Positions 1-10,886 of a DNA stretch of 64,000 nucleotides are shown in pieces. The number at the start of each line of letters is the position of its first letter. The stretch's first letter is position 1. Position numbers and translations under genes: made by a program. Origin of the DNA: Ceratopteris richardii (taxonomy: Eukaryota; Streptophyta; Polypodiopsida; Polypodiales; Pteridaceae); NCBI GenBank assembly GCA_020310875.1, contig CM035439.1, forward strand, positions 136,294,753 to 136,358,752. Reading direction: 5' to 3'. The notes beneath the pieces are model-generated. The model was not told the DNA's origin. It saw only the letters and a program-made list of their open reading frames with translations, and made no database searches.

Positions 1-9
1 GGTCGTGCC

Positions 10-1280
10 TCAATCAATCAATAGCATCCTTTTAATCTTTCTTCTGCCCTGCATCATAAAAACACCACTAGTAGCATGATTCATGGAGAATGGTTGAGCA
101 GCATGCTTAACTGTTTGCAATATCCAATGGTAGACAAGCCTCTTCACAAGTACAGCTCCAGAGTGGTTGCTGCAGCAAATGGCGGTGTAGCCGATTTCGA
201 CACCAGGAGTGGCCCAAGATTGCTTGATCCAGTTTATCATACTTAGTAAGGGCTTGTCACATCGTAGATTTGAGAGCTTTCAACATGATATAAGTCCTGG
301 TCGCATTACACTTTGATAGAAGTAAAAGCATCCACAATATGGTGAACAATTCTCAGTCCTTGACATTCAAAAATTCCTCGAGCATGGCTCAGGTAGACAA
401 ATGTTCCAAAACGAACTAGCTCCAAATTTTCCTTAGTCTCCATGAGTGGGGTAACCTGCCTTTGTTTTATCTTCTCCTTAGGCAGCACGTCTCCAGCCTA
501 CACTTAGCCCTGTTTCCAACACTCATAGAGAAGTCATGATGCAAGCAGCCATAATAATCAGCCATTATGATCTGAGAGGGGTGTTGTTTGTAGCTAAGGA
601 TAAGCCGAGAGCAAGGGCAACACATAATGATGTTTTACATCTTTGAAGAGCATGCAATCTTCTAAAAAGGCGACATCGTAGTTCCTATAACAAGTGTAAA
701 ACCCTACAAGCACAGAGTTTGGAGTTGTTTCTATGTCAGGCAAGACCTCATGTTAGGAAGAGCATCAATTAAAAGCCCCTCTTCCATAAACTAGACTCAT
801 AAAGAGATTATTGTAGAATTTGAAAGTGCAGCAAGGATTGTTTACAATCCCTGATACAATATCTTCACACACATGGTTAAGACTTGTGCCTGCAGATACC
901 TTCCTTGCCATATTCACAGCTACCTTCATGTCGTTATTCCCATGTGACGTATCCACAAAGTGTTAACCTTGGTCATGTCGAGTGGAACCGCCATCCTTCC
1001 TTCTTTGTTGGATCCCATTGTAGACCCATCCATGCTCATTCCACCTATTGACAGTGTAGTTTGTATACACGAGCAAGTTCACATAACCGACAATGCTCCA
1101 CCACAAGGTTCCTGGTATGAAAAAATCCATCTGTTTTGAGAAGATGATCATAGGTGAGCAGATTTCCTTGCCTAGCACCAGAATATGAAGAAGGCGTGCA
1201 AAACTTCGATAGTCCTTCAACAGCAACACACTTTGGAAAGAAGAGAGGCAAGGGAGTAGCTCGAGCATTACTTCAGGCAA
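10..1280 (-). pseudogene. unrecognised decayed coding-like block, antisense in element Z
   Basis: Read on the minus strand, several open segments (963-1280, 765-956, 306-488, 10-240) have natural-looking protein composition and lie in order, separated by stops and frameshifts. Examples are the peptides LVRFGTFVYLSHARGIFE (near 390-430) and EDIVSGIVNNPCCTFKFYNN (near 800-870). I do not recognise the family and see no transposon motif. Because the block is antisense inside the internal region of an LTR element, it could be a captured host gene fragment, an older insertion, or chance open frames. No splice sites were resolved. No function is assigned. Confidence 0.25.
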
Positions 1281-1710
1281 GTCTTTGATAGTTTCCTCAC
1301 GGAGTTGGAAAGGAGTGGGAGGTGGTGGCTCAATCCCCTAGTAGATGCACGTTTTGTGGGTGCAGGAATGAGGAGAGCATGAAGCAGTCGAGCAAAATCG
1401 TATCCCAAAAAGGGGTTTTCATAGTCTCAACCTAGCACTGATCTGGTCATCATACACCTGGCCTTCATACGAGCAGTGAAGCAAAAGACGGTGATGCAAG
1501 AAGGAACCCATGAGCAGAGAGATGAGATGAGGGAAATCCAAGGAGGTCATCGCTGGCTGCTAGAGTGCTCAAAATCCACATGTTCCGATAGGTTGGTGCA
1601 ACAAAAACCATCGACAGAGGAGGGCAACAGTTGTGGGCCCTTTTGAAGACTCCAACAGTTCAGTTGTGTATGATCTTCCTTTCTAGCTTTGTCGAGGACG
1701 ACAAAGACTA

Positions 1711-1722
1711 GAGGGGGGAGAG
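1711..1722 (+). other. polypurine tract of element Z
   Basis: The purine run GAGGGGGGAGAG sits immediately before TGTTGGATATG, the start of an LTR. This is where plus-strand DNA synthesis is primed in an LTR retrotransposon, and it fixes the orientation of element Z as plus. Confidence 0.75.
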
Positions 1723-2340
1723 TGTTGGATATGAGGGTATGCACACATCCTCAATTGTGCATGAGAACCCTCTCTAGACCATTAAAATAATCCTTGTTGT
1801 ATATACTTGAGTGTCACATGTGAACACTCTCCTAGAACACTTTTTAGCATTTCCTTATACCATAGTAAGAGGTCTCTCAAATATTTCACCTTTTTACCCT
1901 TCTAAGGAAATCCCACGCATGTCTTTTTTTGGGATTTGGTTGTTACACATTGGATCTTAGAATATCCTAGAAGATATGTTAGTTAGAGAGAGATCCACTT
2001 TTTGACTTTTCAAAGGAGCACATGGGGAATAGAGCTTAGCTTATAAATAGAAGCTCATTTTTGTAAAGAAGGGAGCTTTTGGTCGACGTGCTCTCATGTA
2101 ATATCTCTTTTCAATGGAAGATGCTCTCATTTACTCCAAGAAGATTATTTACATTTACATGTATTGTGTCTTGTGAGTGTGTGAGAGTGGTGTGTGTGTG
2201 CCTATGCATGTCTCTCCTTTGTGTGAGTAGAGTAGTTGCATTCTCTTGTATTTTCCTCATGGACTAGGATCCTTGACTCCCTATTCTCCTTGTTTTCGAG
2301 CATGTGGCAAAGCATGGGGTTGTTGCCAATGGCTTGAACA
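1723..2340 (+). repeat. LTR of element Z (3' LTR or solo remnant)
   Basis: It starts TGTTGGATATG right after a polypurine tract. It has a TATA-like CTTATAAATAG near 2039 and a TG-rich stretch near 2165-2225, as expected for the U3 and R/U5 parts of an LTR. The right end is not resolved; CTTGAACA at about 2333-2340 is one candidate, and the junction with element A gag lies before about 2425. No second copy exists in the window to confirm the edges. Confidence 0.6.
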
Positions 2341-2398
2341 TGTGGGAGGTAGGGGTGAATGAGAGGAGAGACACTCTTGAGCTTTCCTTCTTGCTTCC

Positions 2399-5300
2399 AT
2401 GCAAGGTGGTGAGGGTTTTGGTCATTCCTTGCTACAACCTCAACAAATGGTAAACTCTACCGAGTCAGCAATAGTGCCCAAACACGTAGTTAAGTATGAC
2501 GGAGGAGTGTACATGGATAAGTTAGGTCAAATCTACACAGTGAAAGAAAACCCAAATCATATCAATGAGAGAGGAGAACTAGAAGGACAAGGAAACTCAG
2601 GAAGATCTAACCCTGAAGAACTTGTGACTACCCCAAGGGGCAAGTCTGTGGTGACTCAAGTCTTGAGAGGGGATTTGATACCTCAAGATGATTACCTGTT
2701 GGACGTATATCTGATTCAGGGGTCGGATCTACTGTTACATATAGATTCACCCATCCGAGGACAGGAAGTGAGCCCAATGACTATCTATGAGTTGAAGGAT
2801 CCAGAAGATGAGTCTAGAGTTACATACCTAGACCTAAACCAAAGAAGATATTGGCCAGTAGATGAAGTCGATAGATCTCGATTGAAATACATGGGGTTGC
2901 TGGTATTCCCTCCTCGAGAGCAGGCAACTACCTCACACAACCCGTTTGGAACCAACCAAGGAATAGAGAATACAATGTCAGGACAAACAAGCTAGCAAAG
3001 TATCCCCAACCAAGCACATGTGCAGTTTTAAATGCCAAGAACACATTCACACCACCAAACTAACTCAAGGATAGGTAACATGACTCAAACACCAGTTAGA
3101 CCAAGGCCACAACCACGATTGCAACCAGGAATACATCTAGTTAGACCAACAATTCCTGTAATGCCCAGACCACTAGAACCTGTAAGAAGGTTGAGACCGA
3201 TTCAAGCTGCTAAATGTATGAGAAATCACTATGATGGAACAGGAGAACCATATGATCACATAGCAAAATTCAAAAAAGTTTTACAAGTCAAACACTTCTT
3301 TGTGCAGTATGAGTCCTTTGGACTAACCCTCATAGGAACAACCTTGACTTGGTTCCAACCATTGGATCCAAATCATTTTGGGAATATTGAACAATTTTTC
3401 GAAGATTTCATAAGAGAATTTACTAAACAAGGGATTAAACACAACTCTTCATCCTTAATCCATAGTTTCAAACAAAACCCAAATGAAACCATAAAAATAG
3501 ATTCCCGAAGATTTAACCAATATGTCGATAGATGCCCAGCAATAGAAAGACCCTCCCAGCAAAAAATGATATCACTATTCTTAGATGGGTTGACTAATGG
3601 AACATTGAGAACCCTAATTTATGTAAAATAGCTCCAGACTTTGAGTGAGTGTCTTCAGGAATGCATTGACCTAGAAGACAACCTAGCTGATGACCTCAAA
3701 AGTACACCAATCTCTACTAAATCAGAGGACACTAGGAGTACAGTGACGACTAGCTCTAGTAATGTGGAGGAGCTAGCAGAACTGGTAGCCAAGAAGCTAG
3801 GAGTCCATGGACATAGAAACTACAAGAACCCACCAATGAGAATGTCGATGCTGCGGAGATGCAGCCTATGTGGTGGAGATCACCCATCTCATATGTGCAC
3901 AAGAGGAGGAGTAGGCACGCCACAACCTTATCCATACAACATGCAGCCATCCCAAGAACCCAACATGTACTGCCATATTGAGTGGAAATACACCAATCAA
4001 TACTACTGAAAACTGCCCATTTAATAGGCAATGAAGGCTAGTGAATCATCCCCAATATAGGACTTACAGATATCCCCCCAAAGAACAAGGAAGAGAGATC
4101 CCAAGATATAACCCCTATCTAGGAACACAAGGAGCACCCAGACCTTGTGAACAAGGAGGATATGGACAACCACATCCAATATTAGGACAACAACCACCCC
4201 TTCCACACAACGTAGTGCCAGTCAAGTATACTCAACTTGAGGAGAACATGGAAAGAGCCATAGTACCAGCTATGCCTTTAGGTAGTATAGAAACAACGAT
4301 TCAGGGATACGAGCAAACCCAAGGAGAGTACTATTCCTATGATGCCAGTCTTGTGGAGTATGACCAAACCTATGACCAAAAATATTATGGTTATGAAGGA
4401 TAACCCCTATGGACTGAAGTATGCTAATTTGATGTACACTACACCTAAGACACTAGCACCTATGAGACCACCCATTAGACTGCCTGTGCCAAGAGGACCA
4501 TGCTATAGATGTGGAGGAGATCACTTCATAAGAGAATGTACTCTGCCATACAACCCACCACCTCCTAGGATATGGGAAGGGTACTACCATGAGTGCAGAA
4601 AGGAACATCTATTTAGAGATTGCTCAAAAAACCCCAATAAGGCTCATAACACAACACAAATCAATGTGAACAAAGTGATTGAATCATCGGGAGGTGATAA
4701 AAAATACACAGTGCCATTAAAAGCCATTACTCAAGTGCAAGCCAAAGGATAGGAGATAAGGAAATTAGATTCCGAACAAGAAATGAGTAAGGATCTAGAG
4801 CCAAGGATACAGGTAGTGGAGGATTCAAAAGATCCACATGAGAGTAACCAAACGAAGAAGACACAAAGTTGGAAGACCAGAAGGGAAAAACTTAGAAACA
4901 AATGGAGGAAAGATAAAAATAAAGAGGACAAGAAGGATGTAAAAGATAATAGGAAATCGCGGGAACCCAAAATACAAGAGAAGACATCTATTAAGTCCCA
5001 CACACATAAACTAGATAAACGAGGATCAATCCTAGCACACCCAGTACTAGAAGATCTAGATATGTGGTTAAAAGCTTATCAATCCAAAATCATGACTGGA
5101 CCAAATATAGAGCAGCATGAGAAACTCTACCCACAAGGAGAGTTAGGAAAGGAGAGATTGGTGATATGTAGAAAGCTCATAGAGGTAGCCAAAGCCACTC
5201 TCGAAAAGACTATCCTAGCCCTCCTAGAGACAAGAATATTTGAGAATCAATTCAATGAATGTTTTAAAGAGAATGATAAAAAACCAACCAGAACACCTAA

Positions 5301-5725
5301 AGAGAAAAGTAGTGAGGAAGAACAAAAAAGCACTCAGAGCAAACCAACTTCTATAATCCCTGAACTAGAAGCCAATTGGCCACAGGATTTGTGGGCTAAG
5401 ATTTAGGTAGACAGATGGAAAAAGAATGAGAGTTTAAGGCCACCCTTTGACAAATTAGACATTGGAGAAACCCAATCAACTCCAAATTTGGATGAAGTAT
5501 ATGAAGAAGTTTCTATGTTAGACTGAGATAGGGAAGAAGTACACATCATTTCCACCTTACCTAATTATATGGGAGAGTACGAGAAAGGTTCGATAGTTTT
5601 CCACGCTCCCACAATTTGAGGCAAGGAAAATGGGTCTTCAAATAAGACCTCTCACAACCTAGCAGAACTCAAAAGGACCAAGGTACAATGCCTCTTGATT
5701 GTGGAAGAGTTACTACATGTCAAAC
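2399..5725 (+). pseudogene. gag: element A gag (capsid and zinc knuckles), broken
   Basis: Gag forms the particle in which reverse transcription occurs. One frame runs from 2399 to 4009 with stops at 2993, 3029 and 3629. The 3200-3640 part has the plant gypsy capsid pattern (YDGTGEPYDHIAKFKK, LTWFQPLDP, SLIHSFKQNP). Zinc-knuckle motifs of the short C-x2-C-x3-H-x4-C type follow: CSLCGGDHPSHMC near 3862 and CYRCGGDHFIREC near 4501, plus a degenerate third near 4594 that lacks the first cysteine. The frame shifts near 4010-4040 and again before 4420. A lysine-rich linker (4783-5010) and a helical segment lead towards the protease. The N-terminal part matches element D gag (shared motif PRGKSV). 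Translation start is not certain because the 5' end of the element is missing. Confidence 0.8.
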
Positions 5726-6385
5726 CACAATTATAATCAGTTAGCGGGACAATTGAAATGGGAAACTAAGGAGACTGATAAGGAAAACAACGAAATGGAA
5801 GTCCCATCTACCATACAAATCCCTGTTGACAAAGTTGGAGAATTTAGTGAAGGGGATGAGGGAAATACATGTCTACCCATCACTTTTAATGGATACATGA
5901 TGAAAGCCATTTTAGACACCGGAGCAGGTGTAGGCATAGCCACCAAAGAAATTTGGGAGAGATGGGGAAAACTAGCCCTACGACCAACACGTATGAAACT
6001 TCAACTCATAGATGGCCATGTAGAGAGATCCCTAGGAATATTGGAAAAGATCAAGTTAACTACCTGTGGAGTAGAATTTGAACACACTCTAGTCATATGC
6101 CAATTTGAAAAAGCAAATAATTACGAGAGGATATTAGGATGGCCCTTCATGAGACAACTCAGGATAATACAAGACTGGGGAAGAGATGCTTTATACCTAC
6201 AACATCACGGGGTTACTACCAAGATAAATTTACATACATTTTCATATAGGGATGTACCCCCAGTACAATGGAATCCCATACACAAGGAAGAGGATGATTT
6301 ATCAATTCACAGTGTAGGTTCGAGTGACCAATCATGGATGTACAAAGATGCTCAATTGTGGATGTGTAAGGAAGCAAAGCGATAG
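5699..6385 (+). pseudogene. element A first retropepsin (PR1)
   Basis: This is the aspartic protease in the usual place between gag and RT, needed to cut the polyprotein. The catalytic motif is AILDTGAGVGIA (near 5911-5946), and the second conserved segment is RILGWPFMRQL (near 6127-6160). The latter is the ILGxPF class typical of Athila/Tat-type proteases. Element D has the same domain with ILDSGAG and ILGRPFMRQL. A frameshift separates it from the gag frame (near 5700-5725). The active-site D-T-G is intact, so the domain itself is well preserved although the polyprotein around it is broken. Confidence 0.85.
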
Positions 6386-7041
6386 GGGAAAAAACTCAAA
6401 TATGGCCTATTGGACATCAAAATTACCAACCCGTAGGATCCTATGTATATGCCTCAAGTCTTTCTGGATGAAGCATTTGAATCACACGGTTGGATGGAGA
6501 TTCTATCCACATTAGATGTGTGTGTGAATGAGGAGGTATTAACCATGAATGGTTGTGTAGATGAAGAAGGTTATGATGTAAGTTTTTACATGGTAGTCCT
6601 TCAAGAAGTAGAGGCAGGAGAATTATTAGAAAAGGAATGGAGGGAGGAGTACTAAAGCATAGAAATGGAGCTAGAATTTGATTTGGAGGAATTGTATTTA
6701 GAAGAAATTCAGGCCGAGGATAAGCAAAGAATACCCAAGGTATTATCAATAGAAGCAGATCAGACAAAACCTCACAATGAGGAAACATTAGATAAGGGAG
6801 ACCTTTTTGAAGTCCCATAGCACTTCAAAAGATATGAAGTAGAAGAGAGGAAGATAGCTATTCAAATGCCCAAAAGAGAGCTAGAGAAGGAGAAGCATAT
6901 GATAACAAGAAACAAACAAAGAAAGTAATAGTGACCATGGAAGATGGGGAGGAAAGATGTACTTATATAGGAAAGGATTTGTCACCAGAAGAGGAAGAGG
7001 AAATGATAAACCTAATTCAAGAATATCGAATCTATTTGCAT
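6386..7041 (+). pseudogene. element A acidic PR-RT linker and start of RT
   Basis: An acidic, poorly conserved linker between PR1 and RT, with frame changes near 6400 and 6650 and several stops. The peptide CTYIGKDLSPEEEEEMI near 6960-7010 matches CTYIGHDLTTKEEEELVA in element D (about 57410-57460) and marks the segment just before the RT core. The rest is recognised only by position and by weak similarity to D. Confidence 0.55.
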
Positions 7042-7329
7042 GGACCTACAAGGACCTCAAAGGTGTAGATCCATCCATTTGTTCTCATTGAATCCCAATG
7101 ACACGTGATGCAAAACCATCAAAGCAATGCCGAGATAGAGCACACTGAATGGGTGTCACCATTAGTAGTCATACCCAAGAAAAATGGACCTACAAGGACC
7201 TCAAAGGTGTAGATCCATCCATTTGTTCTCATCAAATCCCAATGACACGTGATGCAAAACCATCAAAGCAATGCCGAGATAGAGCACACTGAATGGGTGT
7301 CACCATTAGTCGTCATACCCAAGAAAAAT
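7042..7329 (+). repeat. 144-bp tandem duplication at the start of element A RT
   Basis: Two head-to-tail copies, 7042-7185 and 7186-7329, differ at about three positions (for example TCATTGAAT against TCATCAAAT). Each encodes the conserved RT start segment EHTEWVSPLVVIPKKN. Element D has this segment once, so the duplication is private to element A and probably recent. Confidence 0.9.
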
Positions 7330-8040
7330 TAAGAGTGTGTATTAACCTAAAGAAAGTAAACAAAGCCACAATCGGTGATAGCTACCCATTACCTATCACT
7401 GATCATCTCCTGGAAAGAGTGGCAGGGAAGGAAGTCTATAGCTTCCTAGATGGAATCTCTGGGTACAACCAAGTAGCTATTTCTACAGAGGATCAACATA
7501 AGACAACATTCGCAACTGAATGGGGAGTCTATGCTTTTAGAGTGATGCATTTGGGCTCACAAATACCCCTGCTACTTTCCAAAGGTTGATGTGTCACATA
7601 TTTAAAGAGTTTCTACAGAAGAGTATGCAAGTATATGTTGACGACTTATGCACATACTCAGGTCAGAGACATGAGCATATTCCGGAGTTACGAAGGATAT
7701 TTGAGAAGTGTCGGCAATATCGAGTGTGCCTAAATCTTGAGAAATGTGTCTTTATGGTGAGACAAGGAAAGATCCTAGGACATATTGTACCTAGAAATGA
7801 AATTTCTAGTGATGAGGATAAAGTTAAGGCAATCCTAGAGCTACCAAGACCAAAAAATGCTAAGGAAGTGCAAGCTTTTTTGGCCCACTGTGGATACTAT
7901 CGTAGATTCATCCATATGTATGCCATAATTGCCAAGCCTCTCTATGGATTATTAACCCAATTTACATGGATGGACGAGTGCAAAAAAGCATTTAATGAAT
8001 TGAAAAGACGATTAAGTACAACACCTATTTTGAAGATACT
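7330..8040 (+). pseudogene. element A reverse transcriptase
   Basis: The RT copies element RNA into DNA. The segment has LRVCINLKKVNKATI, SYPLPITDHLLERV, YSFLDGISGYNQVAI, the catalytic box YVDDLC (near 7636), KCVFMVRQGKILGHIV and CGYYRRFIHMYAIIAKPL. A frameshift near 7545-7590 falls in the FGLTNxPATFQR motif, so two frames (7293-7589 and 7586-8158) must be joined to read the domain. Both catalytic aspartates are present. The same boxes occur in element D at 57613-58330. Confidence 0.9.
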
Positions 8041-8430
8041 CAATTGGAATAAACCATTTCATATCCATGTAGATGACTCCAACTACGCAATAGGATGCAT
8101 CCTAGATCAACCTTCATATGAAGGAAAATTGGACCACCCTCTTGCATACGTAAGTTGACAACTGAACCAAGCAGAAAGAAACTATATGACTACGAAACGG
8201 GAAGGTTTAGGAATGGTGTATGTAGTTAAGAAATTTAGAAACTACCTTCTAGCTAACAAGTTCAAGTTCTTCATCGACCATCAGGCCTTATTGTACCTAG
8301 TCAATAAGCCCTGTAATATGGGAAGGCTAATAAGATGGTTTCTATTGCTGATGGAGTTTGATTTCAAAGTGGTGGTTAAAAAGGAAATACCCATGTGAGA
8401 GCCGATCATCTGTCTAGGTTAACACATGGA
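8041..8430 (+). pseudogene. element A RNase H
   Basis: Degrades the RNA strand of the RNA/DNA hybrid. Visible motifs are PFHIHVDDSNYAIGCIL (first acidic residue), REGLGMVYVVKKFRNYLL (E), FIDHQALLYLVNKP (D) and ADHLSRL at the end. There is a stop near 8156 and a frameshift near 8396. A single RNase H is seen; no archaeal-type second copy follows, unlike Tat elements. Confidence 0.85.
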
Positions 8431-8900
8431 GAACCACCCAACGGAGTAGCACATGACCTACCAGATACTTATTGGTTCAACTTGTAAGTATGTCCTAAGT
8501 GGGTAGAGAAGTTGATTCCTATACTTACACATGGACCACAACATCGAATTAACAAGGATACTCGGAAAGGATTTCTGCAATCATGTAATTTGCATATTGT
8601 GGCAGGAAGTGTTTACTATAAAGAACCCAATGGTGTGTAGAAGAGGCTAAACAGAGGAACTTGATTAAGCAAGCTCATGTAAATCGTTGGAGAATGCATA
8701 AGGGAACTCATGGAACACTAAGGGAATTAAAATGATTGGGAGTTTATTGGCAAGATATGCCAAAGGATGTTCATGAGTATATTGGCACTTGCTCATTATG
8801 CTAAGAAAATACTCCAAAAGACCATACATCATTACAATTCTCTACAATAGCACTAGGCTGGAGTAGGACATTGGTGAAGTTCTTAAAAACACGCGAGTAG
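8431..8900 (+). pseudogene. element A extra H2C2 zinc module before the integrase (module 1)
   Basis: The residues at 8676 (His), 8697 (His), 8790 (Cys) and 8799 (Cys) have the spacing H-x6-H-x30-C-x2-C of an integrase zinc-binding domain, with LGVYWQDM and CSLC around them. This module is followed by a second spacer and by a second, ordinary H2C2 module at 8998-9122. Element D shows the same arrangement with the same residue spacing. The frame holds several stops. Role unknown; it may be an integrase N-terminal duplication used for nucleic-acid or protein binding. Confidence 0.75.
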
Positions 8901-10200
8901 GACATTACAATGGGAAGGCAAATATTCAAGAAAGGAAAGGACAATTAGCTTCAATTATGTACATGAACGAGAATACTTACCTATATTAGAAATGGCACAT
9001 GCAAACGTCGTTGAAGGACATTTTCAGTCGAAAGAACTATGAAAATGATTCTCTTTGCAGGCTTGTGGTGGCCAACTCTACATATGGATGCAAACACTTA
9101 TGTGCGGAGCTGTGAGGTGTGCCAAAGAGCCAAACACCCTATTAGAAGAGATGTTATGCCTTTAATACCCATGATTTGTGCTAGAGATTTTTCCAAATGG
9201 GGCATTGATTTCATAAGACCTATTAACCCACTAGCCAAAGGATCACACGCTGAGTACATAATAGTGGCAATAGATTATCTAGTTAAATGGGTATAAGCAA
9301 AAGCAACAAGGAAGAATGATGCTCAAACCACAATGAAATTTCTCTTTGAGAACATCTTTACTCGCTTTGGACTACCTATAGAGATAGTGAGCGATAGAGG
9401 AACACACTTCATCAACGACGTGATAGAATCCTTGATGAACTAATTCCTAGTGATTCATAAGAAATCAACGCCCTGTCACCCTCAAGCCAATGGTCAAGTC
9501 GAGAGTTCCAATAAAGTGTTATGCACCATGTTGACAAAGATAGTCAACAATGGAAGGACAGATTGGGACAAACAATTGCATCATGCAATTTGGGCCTTCC
9601 ATGTGGCTTACAAGACAGCCATTGGAACTACTCTGTTTAACCTAGTTTATGGACAAAATGCGATTTTACCGATTGACTTTTTGGTACCAAATCTGCATGT
9701 AGCACAACAGTATGAGTGGATAGGCCATGAAGTTTCCAGGCAATTAGATCAAATTGAAAAAGTACACGAAACAAGACTACAAGTAGTTGTAGGAATTTAT
9801 GCCACTAAACGGAGGCAAAAAGCATATTATGATGCACACATCAAAGACAAAGGCTTAAAAGAAGGAGATTTAGTCCTTGCTTATACATTGAAGCAACATG
9901 CCAAGAAATTGTAGCAATGTGGATACGGACCATTATTGATTAATAGAATCTCAACAAGTGGAGCAGTGAATCTAGCCACATTAGACGGGGATATACTTCC
10001 CAACTACATAAGTGGATGTCGAGTGAAACGATACATGGAGCCATTAACAGACTAGATATTAGCACGACCCATAGGAGCACAAAATTGAAAAAAGGAAGAA
10101 GAGAGGATTAGAGAAGAAGCACGCCAGGAAGCCTTAGAACGTATCAAGAAAAGGAAAGAGTGGATACGACAAAGGGATGAACGATATCTACAGGGAGAGG
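8901..10200 (+). pseudogene. element A integrase (zinc domain, DDE core, C-terminal part)
   Basis: Inserts element DNA into the genome. The zinc domain has His at 8998 and 9019 and Cys at 9111 and 9120, with GLWWPTLHMD and CEVCQRA. The core follows: FSKWGIDFI (first D), EIVSDRGTHFI (second D), ANGQVESSNK (E). The C-terminal part has KEGDLVLAYTLKQHAKKL and ISGCRVKRY. From 9039 the frame is one and the same through the integrase and into PR2, interrupted by stops at 9294, 9441, 9912 and two more near 10053 and 10086. All three catalytic residues are present. Confidence 0.9.
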
Positions 10201-10211
10201 AACCTATACCA

Positions 10212-10886
10212 ATGGCCAACTACCAAGTCAGTAATGCTAGTAGTGAGAGCCTTAGCATCTCCCAACCATACTTAAACCTAGGAATCAGAACCGAAGAGTA
10301 CCAATTAATAGATGCTCTAATTGACTCAGGAGCAGCCCTAAGTTGTATGCGAAAGATGTTAATCACACATCTTCAAACAACCATAAGTCCCACTAAAGCA
10401 TGCATGATAGGAATTGGAGGCCAAGTTATAGAATGTGTTGGAGAAGCCCTAATATCCCTCCACCTAGGAAATTCAATGATGGAACAAAGAGTTTTGGTAT
10501 GCAAGGACGAGGACCTAATTGAAAACCTGATCCTAGGGCAAGACTGGATTATTGAGAATGAAGTGAGTATTCATCTAGCACAGGGATACATATCAACCAA
10601 AATAGGACATAAGGAGATCTTAAGCTTGCTGGAAGAAAGGCCATCTCACAATCATAAAGTCATTAAACCTAAAGAAGAGCACTTAGAGGAGGAGAAGGCA
10701 AAAGAATCAATAAAGAGTATATCCCAAGCATGCCTTAATCTAGAAGTGTCTGCAAATAAGGATGTGATGCTTGATTATGTGACCACCTCACCCATGAAAG
10801 ATAAACCCAAGAGAAAGTGTGAGGACATTATCCCTAAATCTCTCTACAATCTAAGAAGGAAACCCACATGGATGTCTACTGTTTGA
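10212..10886 (+). pseudogene. element A second retropepsin-like domain (PR2), downstream of integrase
   Basis: An aspartic-protease-like domain in an unusual place. The catalytic motif is DALIDSGAALSCM, with the Asp codon at 10323-10325. A glycine-rich flap-like stretch GIGGQVIECVGEA follows, and then NLILGQDWI near 10524-10550, the classic second half-motif. Its ILGxDW form resembles chromovirus proteases and differs from the ILGxPF form of PR1 in the same element, which suggests a separate origin. It is in the same frame as the integrase, so it looks like a C-terminal extension of the polyprotein. Element D has the counterpart at 60697-61164. Activity is not shown; a non-proteolytic retropepsin fold is the alternative. 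Confidence 0.8.

Larger units (their letters stand above)
1..1722 (+). mobile_element. 3' internal end of an LTR retroelement (element Z), type unknown
   Basis: This stretch ends in a polypurine tract directly followed by an LTR, so it is read as the 3' internal end of an element lying mostly left of the window. No gag, protease, RT, RNase H or integrase motif is visible on the plus strand, so the superfamily is not determined. The longer open stretches are on the minus strand and are listed separately. Positions 1281-1700 hold nothing I can name. Confidence 0.45.

Noticed and set aside
1723..2340. The 1723 LTR as the 5' LTR of element A
   Set aside because: Gag homology starts almost directly after it, leaving no room for a primer site and leader, and its sequence is unlike the LTR at 22730.
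8045..8430. Second (archaeal-type) RNase H as in Tat/Ogre elements
   Set aside because: The segment after RNase H in A and D contains H2C2 zinc modules and none of the RNase H motifs.
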